Assembly (NCBI GenBank): GCA_028293625.1 | Contig: JAQGOL010000040.1 | Span: 124,001-188,000 of the forward strand | Source of the DNA: Chthoniobacteraceae bacterium | GTDB lineage: Bacteria; Verrucomicrobiota; Verrucomicrobiia; Chthoniobacterales; Chthoniobacteraceae | Direction: 5' to 3' | DNA: 64,000 nt | In this document: positions 26,837 to 35,167 of the stretch, piece after piece | Layout of the letters: the number at the start of each line of letters is the position of its first letter | Numbering within the stretch: the first letter of the stretch is position 1 | Position numbers and translations under genes: made by a program | The notes under the pieces: generated by a model | Told to the model about the DNA's origin: nothing | Database searches by the model: none | Seen by the model: the letters and a program-made list of their open reading frames with translations, nothing else

Positions 26837-27208
26837 TTATTCGCTGGCTGCGTCGGTTTCAGCCGAAGCAGGTGCCACGGGAACCAACGCGCCGCTCTGG
26901 ACGAAACGGCCTTTGAGCTTCTCATAGACGGCTTGCGCGCCGGGCGCCCCGTTCTTTGCCGCGAGCTTCACCGTATTATAGTAACTGAGCGCAGCCATAT
27001 AAGCTTCGCTGCCCTCTATCACATCGGTCAGCTGCTGGACCGGCGTGAGGATCGCCTGAAGCTGCTTGAATAGGTCCAGGGAACACTCCATTTCTATCAG
27101 CTGCCCCGCGGCAAAACCGTCCTTAGGAAGGCGGCGCGGCCGGCCGATCCGCTGTATATCCACCGCTGTGCGAAGTTCAAAACCGGCGTGTCCAGATCTC
27201 CGCCCCAT
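26837..27208 (-). CDS. Small helical hypothetical protein
   Basis: A frame of 123 residues with a helical core ('FKQLQAILTPVQQLTDVIEGSE' and 'AALSYYNTVKLAAKNG', then 'AVYEKLKGRFVQSG') and an Ala/Ser-rich acidic tail. The true start may be the ATG at 27091 ('MECSLDLFKQ', 84 residues), because the first 39 codons overlap the stop of the lipoate-ligase-like gene and are less protein-like. It follows that gene on the same strand, so they may be co-transcribed. I do not recognise the family. Confidence 0.55.
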   Translation of the reverse strand: MGRRSGHAGFELRTAVDIQRIGRPRRLPKDGFAAGQLIEMECSLDLFKQLQAILTPVQQLTDVIEGSEAYMAALSYYNTVKLAAKNGAPGAQAVYEKLKGRFVQSGALVPVAPASAETDAASE

Positions 27209-27830
27209 ACCGATCGTGAACGAGTTGTTCAGCCAGCAAAACCTCGGCTCGACTTAACTCGCGGGAAAGCAGCCCGGCCGCCAGCGCCTCTGGAAGTTGT
27301 TTGCGCAGAAACGCATCCCGAGCCCCGCACTGAATGCTTCCCTGATGCAGCAGCCCGAATTTTGTGCGGCGCTGTGCGGCGCCCGCCACCTTGCGGCCCG
27401 CGTAAAGCACATCGTGGCGCGCTGGGTTTTCAAAACAGGCATCGGAAACTTTTTCAGCGGCCGCCTCCGCCAGGACGCCCGCACCGCCCAGAAGGTTGGC
27501 GATGCATTCATGGATAAGCCGATACGATTCCAGGGCGCCCATTGCGAAAACCGGGCAATCCTGGGGAACAATCAGCGTATAAGTCAGGTCCTCCCCATGC
27601 GGGACCGTTCCCCCGCCCGTCCAGCGGCGCACCGGTTCGCGCCCCGGCCACGCGGCCGCCACTTCCTGAAACTTCGAGAAATAACCAAAGGAGACCGCCG
27701 CCGTTTCCCAGCGGTAAATCCGCAAAAGCGGTCCGTTAGCGGTCCGTAACAACGCCTCATCCAGCGCCATGTTCAACGGCGCCGAATGCGGGATGGGATC
27801 ATGCACGAGGGCAAGTTGGTCAAAGAGCAC
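27177..27830 (-). CDS. Lipoate/biotin protein ligase-like protein
   Basis: The 217-residue protein has the LplA/BPL fold signature: 'NMALDEALL', 'LRIYRWETAAVSFGYF', 'VRRWTGGGTVPHGEDLTYTL' and 'DVLYAGRKVAGAAQRR', where the conserved Lys in 'GRKVAGAA' is the adenylate-contacting residue. Enzymes of this fold attach lipoate or octanoate to carrier domains. It is short compared with full LplA (about 330 residues) and lacks the C-terminal accessory domain. Start is a GTG at 27830. The divergent parB gene begins 75 bp away. Confidence 0.75.
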   Translation of the reverse strand: MLFDQLALVHDPIPHSAPLNMALDEALLRTANGPLLRIYRWETAAVSFGYFSKFQEVAAAWPGREPVRRWTGGGTVPHGEDLTYTLIVPQDCPVFAMGALESYRLIHECIANLLGGAGVLAEAAAEKVSDACFENPARHDVLYAGRKVAGAAQRRTKFGLLHQGSIQCGARDAFLRKQLPEALAAGLLSRELSRAEVLLAEQLVHDRYGAEIWTRRF

Positions 27831-27905
27831 GCGTGCAGCTTATCTTGCAAGGAAAGGGCGGCAACGTTGCCTTTCGCGAGCAAGGCGGCTACTTTCGCGC
27901 CCTCT

Positions 27906-28820
27906 ATGTCCAAAGCTGCTGCACTCGGCAAAGGTCTCGGCGCTCTCATCAGCGCCCGGGCGCCCTCGCCCCTCATTTCGCCCACCCCTGTCGTTGAGCA
28001 CGGTGAGCGGATTCAGCTCGTGATCGTTGCACAAATCATTCCAACCCCGCTCCAGCCGCGCACGGTCTTTCGCGACGAGAACCTCGAGGAACTCGTCGAA
28101 TCGATCAAGGAGCATGGAATCATTCAACCGCTCATTGCCCGCAAGCGGGGCGACAAATTTGAACTGATTGCCGGCGAACGCCGCTGGCGTGCCGCCAAAC
28201 GCGCCGGATTAAGTGAAGTCCCCGTCATTGTGCGGGAAGCGTCCGATCAGGACGTGCTGGAACTCGCGTTAATTGAGAACCTTCAGCGTGAAGACCTTAA
28301 CCCGATTGAAGAAGCCAATGCCTTTGCCCGCCTGGCCAAAGAGTTCAAGCTGCGCCAGGAGGATATCGCCCAGAAAGTAGGCAAAAGCCGCGCCGTGATC
28401 GCCAACACCATGCGCTTGCTCGATCTCCATGATCAGGTGCAAAGCTGGCTCACCCAATCCCGGATTTCCGTCGGACACGCCAAAGTGTTGCTCTCCCTGA
28501 AATCCCCCGACGAACAATTGCTCCTGGCCGAGGAGATCATTAAACGCAATCTCACCGTGCGCGCCGCTGAGAAGCTCGTCGCCACTCATTTTACTCAAAA
28601 TGGGACGACCAAGCCGACCCGCAGCCCGGGCACCAACCCGGGGACGAACGCGCTTGCGCCCGCGATTCTTCATCTGCAAAACCGCATCCAACAGCACCTC
28701 GCCACCCACGTCTCCCTTCATCACAATGAAAAGCGGGGCCGCATTGAGATCGAATATTATGGGACGGATGATTTGCAGCGAATTCTCGGCGTCCTTGGGT
28801 TGAAAAACGAAGAGAGCTAA
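27906..28820 (+). CDS. parB: Chromosome-partitioning protein ParB
   Basis: The product of 304 residues starts 'MSKAAALGKGLGALISARA', the typical short ParA-interacting N-terminus of ParB, so I used the ATG at 27906 rather than the longer frame. The CTP-binding ParB/Srx domain shows 'LVESIKEHGIIQPLIARK', 'GERRWRAAKRAG' and 'ENLQREDLNPIEEA', followed by the helix-turn-helix ('LRQEDIAQKVGKSRAVIANT') that binds parS. The C-terminal dimerisation part is present. No parA lies next to it; the upstream gene is divergent. parS sites were not located. Confidence 0.93.
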   Translation: MSKAAALGKGLGALISARAPSPLISPTPVVEHGERIQLVIVAQIIPTPLQPRTVFRDENLEELVESIKEHGIIQPLIARKRGDKFELIAGERRWRAAKRAGLSEVPVIVREASDQDVLELALIENLQREDLNPIEEANAFARLAKEFKLRQEDIAQKVGKSRAVIANTMRLLDLHDQVQSWLTQSRISVGHAKVLLSLKSPDEQLLLAEEIIKRNLTVRAAEKLVATHFTQNGTTKPTRSPGTNPGTNALAPAILHLQNRIQQHLATHVSLHHNEKRGRIEIEYYGTDDLQRILGVLGLKNEES

Positions 28821-29879
28821 GTGAATTCCTTTTTTTATCCCGTGCGCGACTCCCGAGTGCTCCTGACTGCCGCTCTGCTGCTCCTCCTCCCGGTTGCCGG
28901 GTGCAACCGTAAAGCCGATTCCTCCGCCGACAGCTCATCCTCGGAAACCACGGGGTCCGCCGCCGGTCCGCAAACAGTCTCTTCGCATTCTTCCTCGCCA
29001 CCGAAGCCACGTCCGACCGCGTTGCCGGTTCCCGCGGAGATCTGGAAGGAATTCTCGGGCGAAAAAGCGCTTGCTGAGGTTAAAAAGCAGATCGATTTCG
29101 GTCCGCGCCCCTCGGGCAGTGCGGAGATTGAAAAGGCGCGGGCGGCAATCAGCGAATCGCTTGCCGCCTCGGGTTGGGATATTGAGCCGCAACCTTTTAC
29201 CGCCGAGACACCGCGTGGAACCGTCAAGTTTGTCAATCTGATCGCGCGGTTCTCCGCAACCACGGCACGCCCCGCGCCGGCCACCACGCAAACGGTGATC
29301 GTCGCCTCCCATTTCGACACCAAGCGGTTCAGCACGATCAAGTTCGTAGGCGCAAGCGACGGCGCATCGAGCACGGGAGCGCTGGTCGAACTGGCACGCG
29401 TCCTGGCGCTCGATCCCGTGCTTGCATCCAAGGTGGAACTTCTCTTCTTCGATGGCGAAGAGGCGTTCACACAATTCACCGAGACCGACGGCCTTTATGG
29501 GAGCCGCCATTACGCCACGCAATTACGCGACACTCAGCGCGCCGCGCAGTTTAAATTCGGCATCCTCTGGGACATGATCGGCGACAAAGAACTCACCATC
29601 ACCCTTTCCGCCGATTCGCCTCAGCCTCTGACCGAGGAGATTCTGCTCAGTGCCGAAGCGCTCGGTTTACGGAAGCACTTTGGTTATTACAACCGCTCGA
29701 TCCTTGATGATCACGAGCCGCTGCTTCGGCTTGCCAGGATCCCCACCGTCGACCTGATCGATTTTGATTACCTCCCCTGGCACACCGCCGACGACACCTT
29801 TGACAAGCTCAGCCCGGAGAGCCTCCGGAAAATCGGCGCGGTCACCCTCTTTCACCTGCGCAAGGCCCTGGGCAAATAG
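28821..29879 (+). CDS. M28-family zinc peptidase / glutaminyl cyclase-like lipoprotein
   Basis: Starts with GTG at 28821 directly after the parB stop (TAAGTG). The first 28 residues are a lipoprotein signal with the lipobox 'LPVAGC'. The 352-residue protein has the M28 zinc ligands 'ASHFDTK', 'GASDGASSTGALVE' and 'FDGEEAF', and a later 'PTVDLIDFDY' with 'WHTADDT'. This pattern, in particular 'DGEEAF...SDG', fits the bacterial glutaminyl-peptide cyclotransferase subgroup as well as aminopeptidases. It is probably anchored in an outer or inner membrane and acts on peptides in the periplasm. Confidence 0.82.
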   Translation: MNSFFYPVRDSRVLLTAALLLLLPVAGCNRKADSSADSSSSETTGSAAGPQTVSSHSSSPPKPRPTALPVPAEIWKEFSGEKALAEVKKQIDFGPRPSGSAEIEKARAAISESLAASGWDIEPQPFTAETPRGTVKFVNLIARFSATTARPAPATTQTVIVASHFDTKRFSTIKFVGASDGASSTGALVELARVLALDPVLASKVELLFFDGEEAFTQFTETDGLYGSRHYATQLRDTQRAAQFKFGILWDMIGDKELTITLSADSPQPLTEEILLSAEALGLRKHFGYYNRSILDDHEPLLRLARIPTVDLIDFDYLPWHTADDTFDKLSPESLRKIGAVTLFHLRKALGK

Positions 29880-29999
29880 TCCGCGTCCCCCAGGTTCCCC
29901 CCAGGTTCCCCGCATTTTTCATCCAAATAACGCAAAAAGTTGTTGCCCCCCGGCGGTGACTGATGCATAAAACCGCTCCCCTTTCCGAGGGGACCAAAT

Positions 30000-30074
30000 T
30001 CCTGAGTAGCTCAGTGGTAGAGCGATCGGCTGTTAACCGATTGGTCGTAGGTTCAAGTCCTACCTCAGGAGCCA
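30000..30074 (+). tRNA. tRNA-Asn (anticodon GUU), CCA encoded
   Basis: The acceptor stem TCCTGAG (30000-30006) pairs with CTCAGGA (30064-30070), followed by discriminator G and an encoded CCA (30072-30074). The D-arm reads AGCTCAGTGGTAGAGC, the anticodon loop 'CTGTTAA' gives GUU (Asn), and the T-arm contains GGTTCAAGTCC. It is intact. The integrase begins 53 bp downstream, so this gene is the likely integration site of the island to the right. Confidence 0.97.
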
Positions 30075-30127
30075 CTTTTCCCCAGGCAGCGCTTGGAAAG
30101 TGCCAAAAAAGTGCCAAAATCTCCCGG

Positions 30128-31357
30128 GTGAGCACTCCCCGCCCACCGGTCACCAAAACGGACGCCAAACGCAATAAATGGCCCAAAGTCCGTCCAATCA
30201 CCCGGAAAAACGGCGCCATCGCGTGGCGCGTTGACTCCCGGATCAACGGAATCGGCGAACGTTTTTTCTACAAAACCGCCACCGAAGCCGATACCAAGGC
30301 CGACCAACTGCGCGTCCGGCGCCTCAACGAGGGCAAAGCGAGCGTCGTTTTCTCCGAATCCCACCGGATCATGGCCGAACGCTGCATCGCCAAGCTGGCC
30401 GAAGTCGGCGCCGACCTCGACCAGGCCACCGAATTCTTCCTAAAACACACCCGTCCCAAAGCCGGCGCCCGCACCATCAGCGTCCTGGTCGCCGATTTTC
30501 TGAAGGCGAAACAGCTGGCCGGCCGCCGTGCGAACTATCTCCGGGTCCAAAAACACGTCCTGGGAGCGTTCGCCCGGGTCTTCGGCGAGCGCGAAGCCCA
30601 CACGATCACCCACCATGAGGTGTCCGAGTGGATGAACACACAGGAATGGGCCCTCCGCACCCGCGACAATTACCGGCGCGACCTGGGAAACCTCTTCAAT
30701 TTCGCCATAAAACACAATTACGCCGCCGCGAACCCGATGGAAAAGATCGAGGTTGCCACCCTGGACGAAACCGCACCCGGAATCCTGACCGTGGACCAGT
30801 GCGCAACGCTCCTGACCGTCGCCTCCACCTTCGAAGGCGCTTCAATGCTCCCCTACGTCGCCATCGGCCTCTTCTGCGGCTTGCGGGCATCTGAGCTGGC
30901 GTCGCTGGATTGGGCCGAGGTCTCCCTCGCGGAACGCACCATCGAAGTGACAGCCGCCAAAGCCAAAACCCGCACCCGGCGCAACGTGACGATCTCCGAT
31001 AATCTCGCAGCCTGGCTCTCCCCGCACAATCGTCTTAGCGGCCCGGTGGCTCCCCAGGACGATCTCGCACACACCTGGGAACGCCTGCGCGAAGCCGCCG
31101 GCCTGCGGTTGAAAAAGACCAAAGACGGCCAAACCGGGATCCTCTGGCCAAAGAACGCGATGCGCCACAGTTTCGCCTCATACCACGTCGCCCACTACAA
31201 AAACGCTCCCCTCACCTCGCTGGAGATGGGTCATGACAACCCGAACCAACTTTTCTCCGCTTACCGCGAGTTGGTGAAACCGAAGGCCGCCGCGGCTTTT
31301 TGGGAGCTGTTCCCGCCGATGAAAGCCGATCAGAAGGCCACACCACAGACCTCGTAG
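30128..31357 (+). CDS. Tyrosine recombinase / integrase
   Basis: I chose the GTG at 30128 because the longer frame runs through the tRNA. The 409-residue product has a SAM-like core-binding domain ('VLVADFLKAKQLAGRR ... THHEVSEWM') and a catalytic domain with the first Arg in 'GLFCGLRASELASLDW' (about residue 251), box II 'MRHSFASYH' (about 345-353), 'LEMGHDNP' and the nucleophile Tyr379 in 'FSAYREL'. All catalytic elements are present, so it may still be active. Its position next to tRNA-Asn makes it the integrase of the island. Confidence 0.9.
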   Translation: MSTPRPPVTKTDAKRNKWPKVRPITRKNGAIAWRVDSRINGIGERFFYKTATEADTKADQLRVRRLNEGKASVVFSESHRIMAERCIAKLAEVGADLDQATEFFLKHTRPKAGARTISVLVADFLKAKQLAGRRANYLRVQKHVLGAFARVFGEREAHTITHHEVSEWMNTQEWALRTRDNYRRDLGNLFNFAIKHNYAAANPMEKIEVATLDETAPGILTVDQCATLLTVASTFEGASMLPYVAIGLFCGLRASELASLDWAEVSLAERTIEVTAAKAKTRTRRNVTISDNLAAWLSPHNRLSGPVAPQDDLAHTWERLREAAGLRLKKTKDGQTGILWPKNAMRHSFASYHVAHYKNAPLTSLEMGHDNPNQLFSAYRELVKPKAAAAFWELFPPMKADQKATPQTS

Positions 31358-31581
31358 AGGTGGGGTGAAGCAGATGACGCACGGCACTGCGATCTCAGCG
31401 ACCGCTTCATCAAAGTAGCCGTTGAGGAGGATGCATCCTTTCGCCAGAAGATCACCGCCCCGTTCCCGATATGGGAGGCCGGACAAGGGCATTGATAACC
31501 GACTGTGCCCGCATGCCGGGATGCAGAGCGGGAGAAACTTTTAGTCTTTGCCTGCTTCGCCAAAGGTTTATAGGTAACGAG

Positions 31582-31857
31582 ATGAGTGCATCCACATGTG
31601 CCTCCGTTTGGGAAAAATATCCGGGCCTCGTTTGGTCGAACCGGCAGGCGGATGACACTGTGAGGATTCGAGCCGCATTGCTCAAACCCAGCTTCCCCAT
31701 GCTATTGGATATCGCCCTGGCTTTCGGACCTGAGCGCCTCGCCTTTGAGTGGACGGTTTTGCGCAACGACCTGTACACTGACACCCGGCGGGCGGCTCCC
31801 ACGGTTGAGCGAATCCTCAGAAACATCCGGCGTGGATACGAGCAAGCTCGCTCCTGA
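31582..31857 (+). CDS. Small protein upstream of a truncated gene, possible antitoxin
   Basis: From the ATG at 31582 (preceded by AGGTAACGAG) the frame encodes 91 residues: 'WEKYPGLVWSNRQADDTVRI', 'LLDIALAFGPERLAFEWTVL' and 'TVERILRNIRRGYEQARS'. The layout (short helical protein with a GTG-initiated frame overlapping its 3' end) is that of the small first gene in AbiE-like nucleotidyltransferase toxin pairs. The following frame is truncated, so the unit is probably non-functional. The family assignment is inference. Confidence 0.5.
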   Translation: MSASTCASVWEKYPGLVWSNRQADDTVRIRAALLKPSFPMLLDIALAFGPERLAFEWTVLRNDLYTDTRRAAPTVERILRNIRRGYEQARS

Positions 31858-31972
31858 AACCCGCCGCGTCTGGGAACGCCTCGCCACCGATCCCGCACTG
31901 GGCGGCTTTGAAACCGATAAAATCGCTCCGCCAACATTGATTGGGCGGCCACACTTTTGCTCGCCTGCCTGA
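31832..31972 (+). pseudogene. Truncated N-terminus of a possible AbiEii-type nucleotidyltransferase
   Basis: A GTG at 31832 starts 'VDTSKLAPETRRVWERLATD', then 'PALGGF'. In AbiEii/AbiGii-type proteins a helix of this kind precedes the strand carrying 'GGTAL' and 'DLDF'. Here the sequence degrades after 'GGF' and stops at 31972, and neither motif follows in any frame that I can join. It overlaps the preceding small gene by 26 bp, as expected for a coupled pair. Confidence 0.4.
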
Positions 31973-32122
31973 GTCCTCCCTCTGTCCGAGCCGGTTTTCA
32001 AGCTTCCACGATCACTGAACACCGATCCAAAAGCTCAGAAGCCGGAGATCCATTGCTGGTCCCCGGCCCCTGTTCCCCCAATCTTTCCGAACGCATCTCA
32101 CCGTTTGATTCCGCACTCGCCT
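31973..32122. other. Gene-free debris between truncated gene and AlpA-like gene
   Basis: No supported coding frame. Probably remains of deleted island genes. Confidence 0.4.
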
Positions 32123-32365
32123 TCACCCGTCTCCCAACGCCCGGCACTCCAACCGCGAGATTGCCGCGAGCACCTTCGGCCAGGAAAACCGCACCGTCCG
32201 ATGTCCCAAACGCACATAAGGAATTTTCCGCCGCCGCATCAACTCATCAACCATCCGCACCGAAGGCAGACTGAGCCGCCGCCTGAGTTCCTCTTTGTCG
32301 ATCAGCTCCGCCTCACTCCCAACCGCCGGCTCGTCTTTTAAAGAGTTTATGCTCGATGCACTCAT
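32123..32365 (-). CDS. AlpA/excisionase-like DNA-binding protein
   Basis: From the ATG at 32365 the product is about 80 residues. It contains 'LIDKEELRRRLSLPSVRMV', 'DELMRRRKIPYVRLGHRTVR' and 'FSWPKVLAAI', which is the winged-helix pattern of AlpA/HTH_17 proteins: helix-turn-helix, then an 'IPyvrlG.rtvRf' wing. Such proteins serve as excisionases or as transcription activators of integrase genes. Its position 0.8 kb after the integrase fits a role in island excision. A longer start at 32434 is possible. Confidence 0.75.
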   Translation of the reverse strand: MSASSINSLKDEPAVGSEAELIDKEELRRRLSLPSVRMVDELMRRRKIPYVRLGHRTVRFSWPKVLAAISRLECRALGDG

Positions 32366-32644
32366 AAGGTTTTTATTTGTGCACCGTTCTATCAGGGCGC
32401 TTACGGTTCCCTGCTCCAGCGTTGGAGCAGCCAATCAATCGACCGCGGCAGCGTGGAAGTGATGCAAAGCCGCATACTGCTGACGAAAAGGGCGGTTTAA
32501 ATATCCGCCATTGCTAGAAAGCACTCCGAAAGCCGCAATGGCGCTTGCCCGAATGACGAAAGCACCTAATCACGCGTGCCTGCTGCGGATTCCTTGCCGA
32601 GACAGTAGTAATTAAGTCAAAAGCATTTCGGAAAACATCTAGCA

Positions 32645-33436
32645 ATGCTCAGCCCTCGCGGGTTTAACACCTTTTCTATGGCGATTTCCTTCCAGCGATT
32701 GTACCCGATCTTGAAACAGTTTGAGCGTCACCACTTCAGTGCGCTGACAACTACGCTTATCAATCGAGCCAGTACCGCAACTCCATACAGCGCAGCCAAC
32801 GGTGGAATTCAATTTGTCTCTATTGAACCCGGCAAAAATACCTGCCGAGCTACGAATGCGAGCCATGCGGAAGAGTTTTGGGTCGATGATGATAGAGAGC
32901 TGCCGCTGATTGTGGGGATCGGGATCAATTATGGTCAAGGTCCCCAATGCACAAGTTTCCCCAGTTTTCAGCCATGGATGCCGTCGATCATCGACTTCGC
33001 TCCCGAAATGCGGAGAGCGGCGGATGGTGCGATGGCCGCATATAGGCGCAATGCTGTAGAGTGGACAAGCAGTGCGACAAAAACAGGACCCCGCGCTTCG
33101 CACGTGCCGCACTTATCAGCTGGCGACGACTATATTTTGGTCGCTACAAATTTTTGCCCTTTCATCACCTTGAAACAGTGGGGTCGGCATTCAAGCTCGC
33201 AGTCCAAGGCACTTCTGAGCGCTTGGCCTTCAGCATTACACCTCGACGCTCTTTACAAATTGATCGGAGGAGATGTCGATTTATGGATGGCTCACGGGAT
33301 TAATCATTGGAAAGAATTTGATTTGTGGCGAGCTCGTCTCTCCATCTCGAACTGGATGAAGACGTACAACCTCAGTGGCCTCGGGTCCGCAAATATGGCC
33401 AAAGCCAAATTAAAGAACCATCCCCTATATCGGTGA
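32645..33436 (+). CDS. Unknown island protein
   Basis: A 263-residue frame; the ATG at 32678 ('MAISFQRLYPILKQFERHH') is an equally good start. Sequence is protein-like with aromatic-rich motifs such as 'LPLIVGIGINYGQGPQ', 'DYILVATNFCPFITLKQW' and 'DVDLWMAHGINHWKEFDLW'. The spacing of 'GINYGQ', 'NFCPF' and 'HGINHW' faintly recalls uracil-DNA-glycosylase-like folds, but the match is too weak to call. It is AT-richer than the left chromosome, as is the dGTPase gene that follows on the same strand 373 bp later. Confidence 0.55.
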   Translation: MLSPRGFNTFSMAISFQRLYPILKQFERHHFSALTTTLINRASTATPYSAANGGIQFVSIEPGKNTCRATNASHAEEFWVDDDRELPLIVGIGINYGQGPQCTSFPSFQPWMPSIIDFAPEMRRAADGAMAAYRRNAVEWTSSATKTGPRASHVPHLSAGDDYILVATNFCPFITLKQWGRHSSSQSKALLSAWPSALHLDALYKLIGGDVDLWMAHGINHWKEFDLWRARLSISNWMKTYNLSGLGSANMAKAKLKNHPLYR

Positions 33437-33809
33437 TGTACTTTCCTCAACCAATCCGTATCCTTGAGTGGTAGCAGGCAAGTCACATAAAGATCGACCA
33501 GACTGCCTCGATAATTTTTCGATCTTTTCGGCAGACAACTTGAACATGTAGCCGGATTTCCAATCTGGACTGGGGGCAATTCCAGACACACAGCAACCCG
33601 AAACGTGAGTTCAATGCCCGTATCGCCGTCTGAGCCGCCGGCAAGACGGCTCGTGACCGCGGCTGGGACATTTCAACAAGTTGATGGGCGGCACCCAGAC
33701 TTTCCTCGAATGACAGATACGTGCAAAGGTGTGCGGAAAACAAGGATACATTTGATAGTGCACTGATTTACCTTTCTTGATCCTTTGACATTAGGTATTT
33801 ATCAGCTAT
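33437..33809. other. Gap before the dGTPase gene
   Basis: 373 bp with only short minus-strand frames (33304-33591 and 33483-33743) that lack recognisable motifs. It presumably contains the promoter of the dGTPase gene. The C-rich sub-segment near 33620-33660 contrasts with its AT-rich surroundings, which hints at a recombination scar. Confidence 0.4.
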
Positions 33810-35138
33810 ATGAACCTAGAACTCAAATGGTTTGAACGAAAGAGCGGTTCTGAAGAAAACCGACCTCACGAAAAGCGTAAACCGTTTGAGCGAGACAGAG
33901 CACGTCTTATCCACTCAGCTGGTTTTCGAAGACTACAAGGGAAGACACAGGTTTTAGGAATCGCTGAAGGCGATTTTCATCGCACTCGCCTTACACATTC
34001 GATGGAAGTTGGCCAGATAGCCAGAGGATTGGTCTTGCAGCTTCGGGAAACGCACAAAAACGCTTTAGGCATCCTTCCCCCTACCAAACTAATTGAAAGT
34101 ATCTCTTTCGGGCATGACGTAGGACATCCACCATTTGGCCATAGCGGCGAATGCGCCTTAAACTACATGATGCGACGAGACGGTGGGTTCGAAGGTAATG
34201 CTCAATCCCTTCGACTCTTAGCTCAATTAGAGGCCCACACATCGGGCTTCGGCCTGGATCTGACTCGCAGAACTTTGCTGGGGATACTTAAATATCCCCG
34301 GCCGTATTCGGATGGCAAACGAGCGAAGGCCGCAGTCGATCCGACATCATTAGCGCAACTCCGTCGGGATGATTGGAAGCCACCAAAATGCTATTACGAC
34401 TCGGATAAGCCAATTGTTGATTGGTTACTGGAAGTATTTCCAGAATCTGATAGAATTCTCTTCTTGGAATGGGACAAGCCACCCACTGATGAAGCTAATG
34501 GGAAGCCAAAGCATCGAACGCTTGATTGCTCCCTCATGGAAGCGGCCGACGATATTGCCTATGGCGTCCACGATTTTGAAGATGGGATCGCCTTGGGGCT
34601 AATAACGCGCGATCACTGGGAGTGTGCTTGCGAAAAGCTGGATAAAGACTGGGCTGCAATGGTAGGGCTTAACGCCGAAATAACTGGCAATCACCTGTTT
34701 GAGCAACCTCATGAACAACATCGTAAAAAGGCAATTGGAGGCTTGGTCCATGCGATGATCGCCTCCATTGAACTCGATCAACTCACTGGCTTCACTCATC
34801 CACTTTTATCGTATAGGGCTAAGTTGAAAGCGAGTGCCAAAACATTTCTTGAAGAGCTCAACGCCATAGTCAAAAAGCACATTATTGACCTGCAGTCGGT
34901 CCAAACTCTTGAATACAGGGGACGATTTTTGGTCACATCGCTTTTCCAAGCGATCGAGGCGGATCCAAAGATGCTGCTTGGCAAGAATTTCGTGGACCGA
35001 TACGAGGAAGAAAAGGATTCGGTCGTAAAAACGCGTGTGATTTGCGACTATATCGCAGGCATGACCGACGCATATGCAAGCCGGATGTATGAACGACTCT
35101 TCTTACCACGGCATGGAACCGTTTTTGAACGCCTTTAA
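33810..35138 (+). CDS. dgt: dGTPase-family HD phosphohydrolase
   Basis: The 442-residue protein begins like bacterial dGTPases ('ERDRARLIHSAGFRRLQGKT') and has the HD-domain metal ligands: His63 in 'RLTHSMEV', 'HD' at 102-103 in 'FGHDVGHPPFGHSGE', and a later Asp in 'AADDIAYGVHDFEDG'. 'FEGNAQSLRLL' is another family signature. Such enzymes cleave dNTPs to the nucleoside and triphosphate. Homologues are housekeeping enzymes, but several dNTP-depleting HD enzymes act as anti-phage effectors; its place in a defence-rich island favours the latter. It converges with the DUF262 unit. Confidence 0.9.
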   Translation: MNLELKWFERKSGSEENRPHEKRKPFERDRARLIHSAGFRRLQGKTQVLGIAEGDFHRTRLTHSMEVGQIARGLVLQLRETHKNALGILPPTKLIESISFGHDVGHPPFGHSGECALNYMMRRDGGFEGNAQSLRLLAQLEAHTSGFGLDLTRRTLLGILKYPRPYSDGKRAKAAVDPTSLAQLRRDDWKPPKCYYDSDKPIVDWLLEVFPESDRILFLEWDKPPTDEANGKPKHRTLDCSLMEAADDIAYGVHDFEDGIALGLITRDHWECACEKLDKDWAAMVGLNAEITGNHLFEQPHEQHRKKAIGGLVHAMIASIELDQLTGFTHPLLSYRAKLKASAKTFLEELNAIVKKHIIDLQSVQTLEYRGRFLVTSLFQAIEADPKMLLGKNFVDRYEEEKDSVVKTRVICDYIAGMTDAYASRMYERLFLPRHGTVFERL

Positions 35139-35167
35139 TAGGGGCTACTCAGAGGCAAGTCCGTCAC

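Noticed and set aside
30000..30074. Coding frame running through the tRNA into the integrase
   Set aside because: The open frame upstream of 30128 is accidental; the tRNA is intact and the integrase fold starts well after it.
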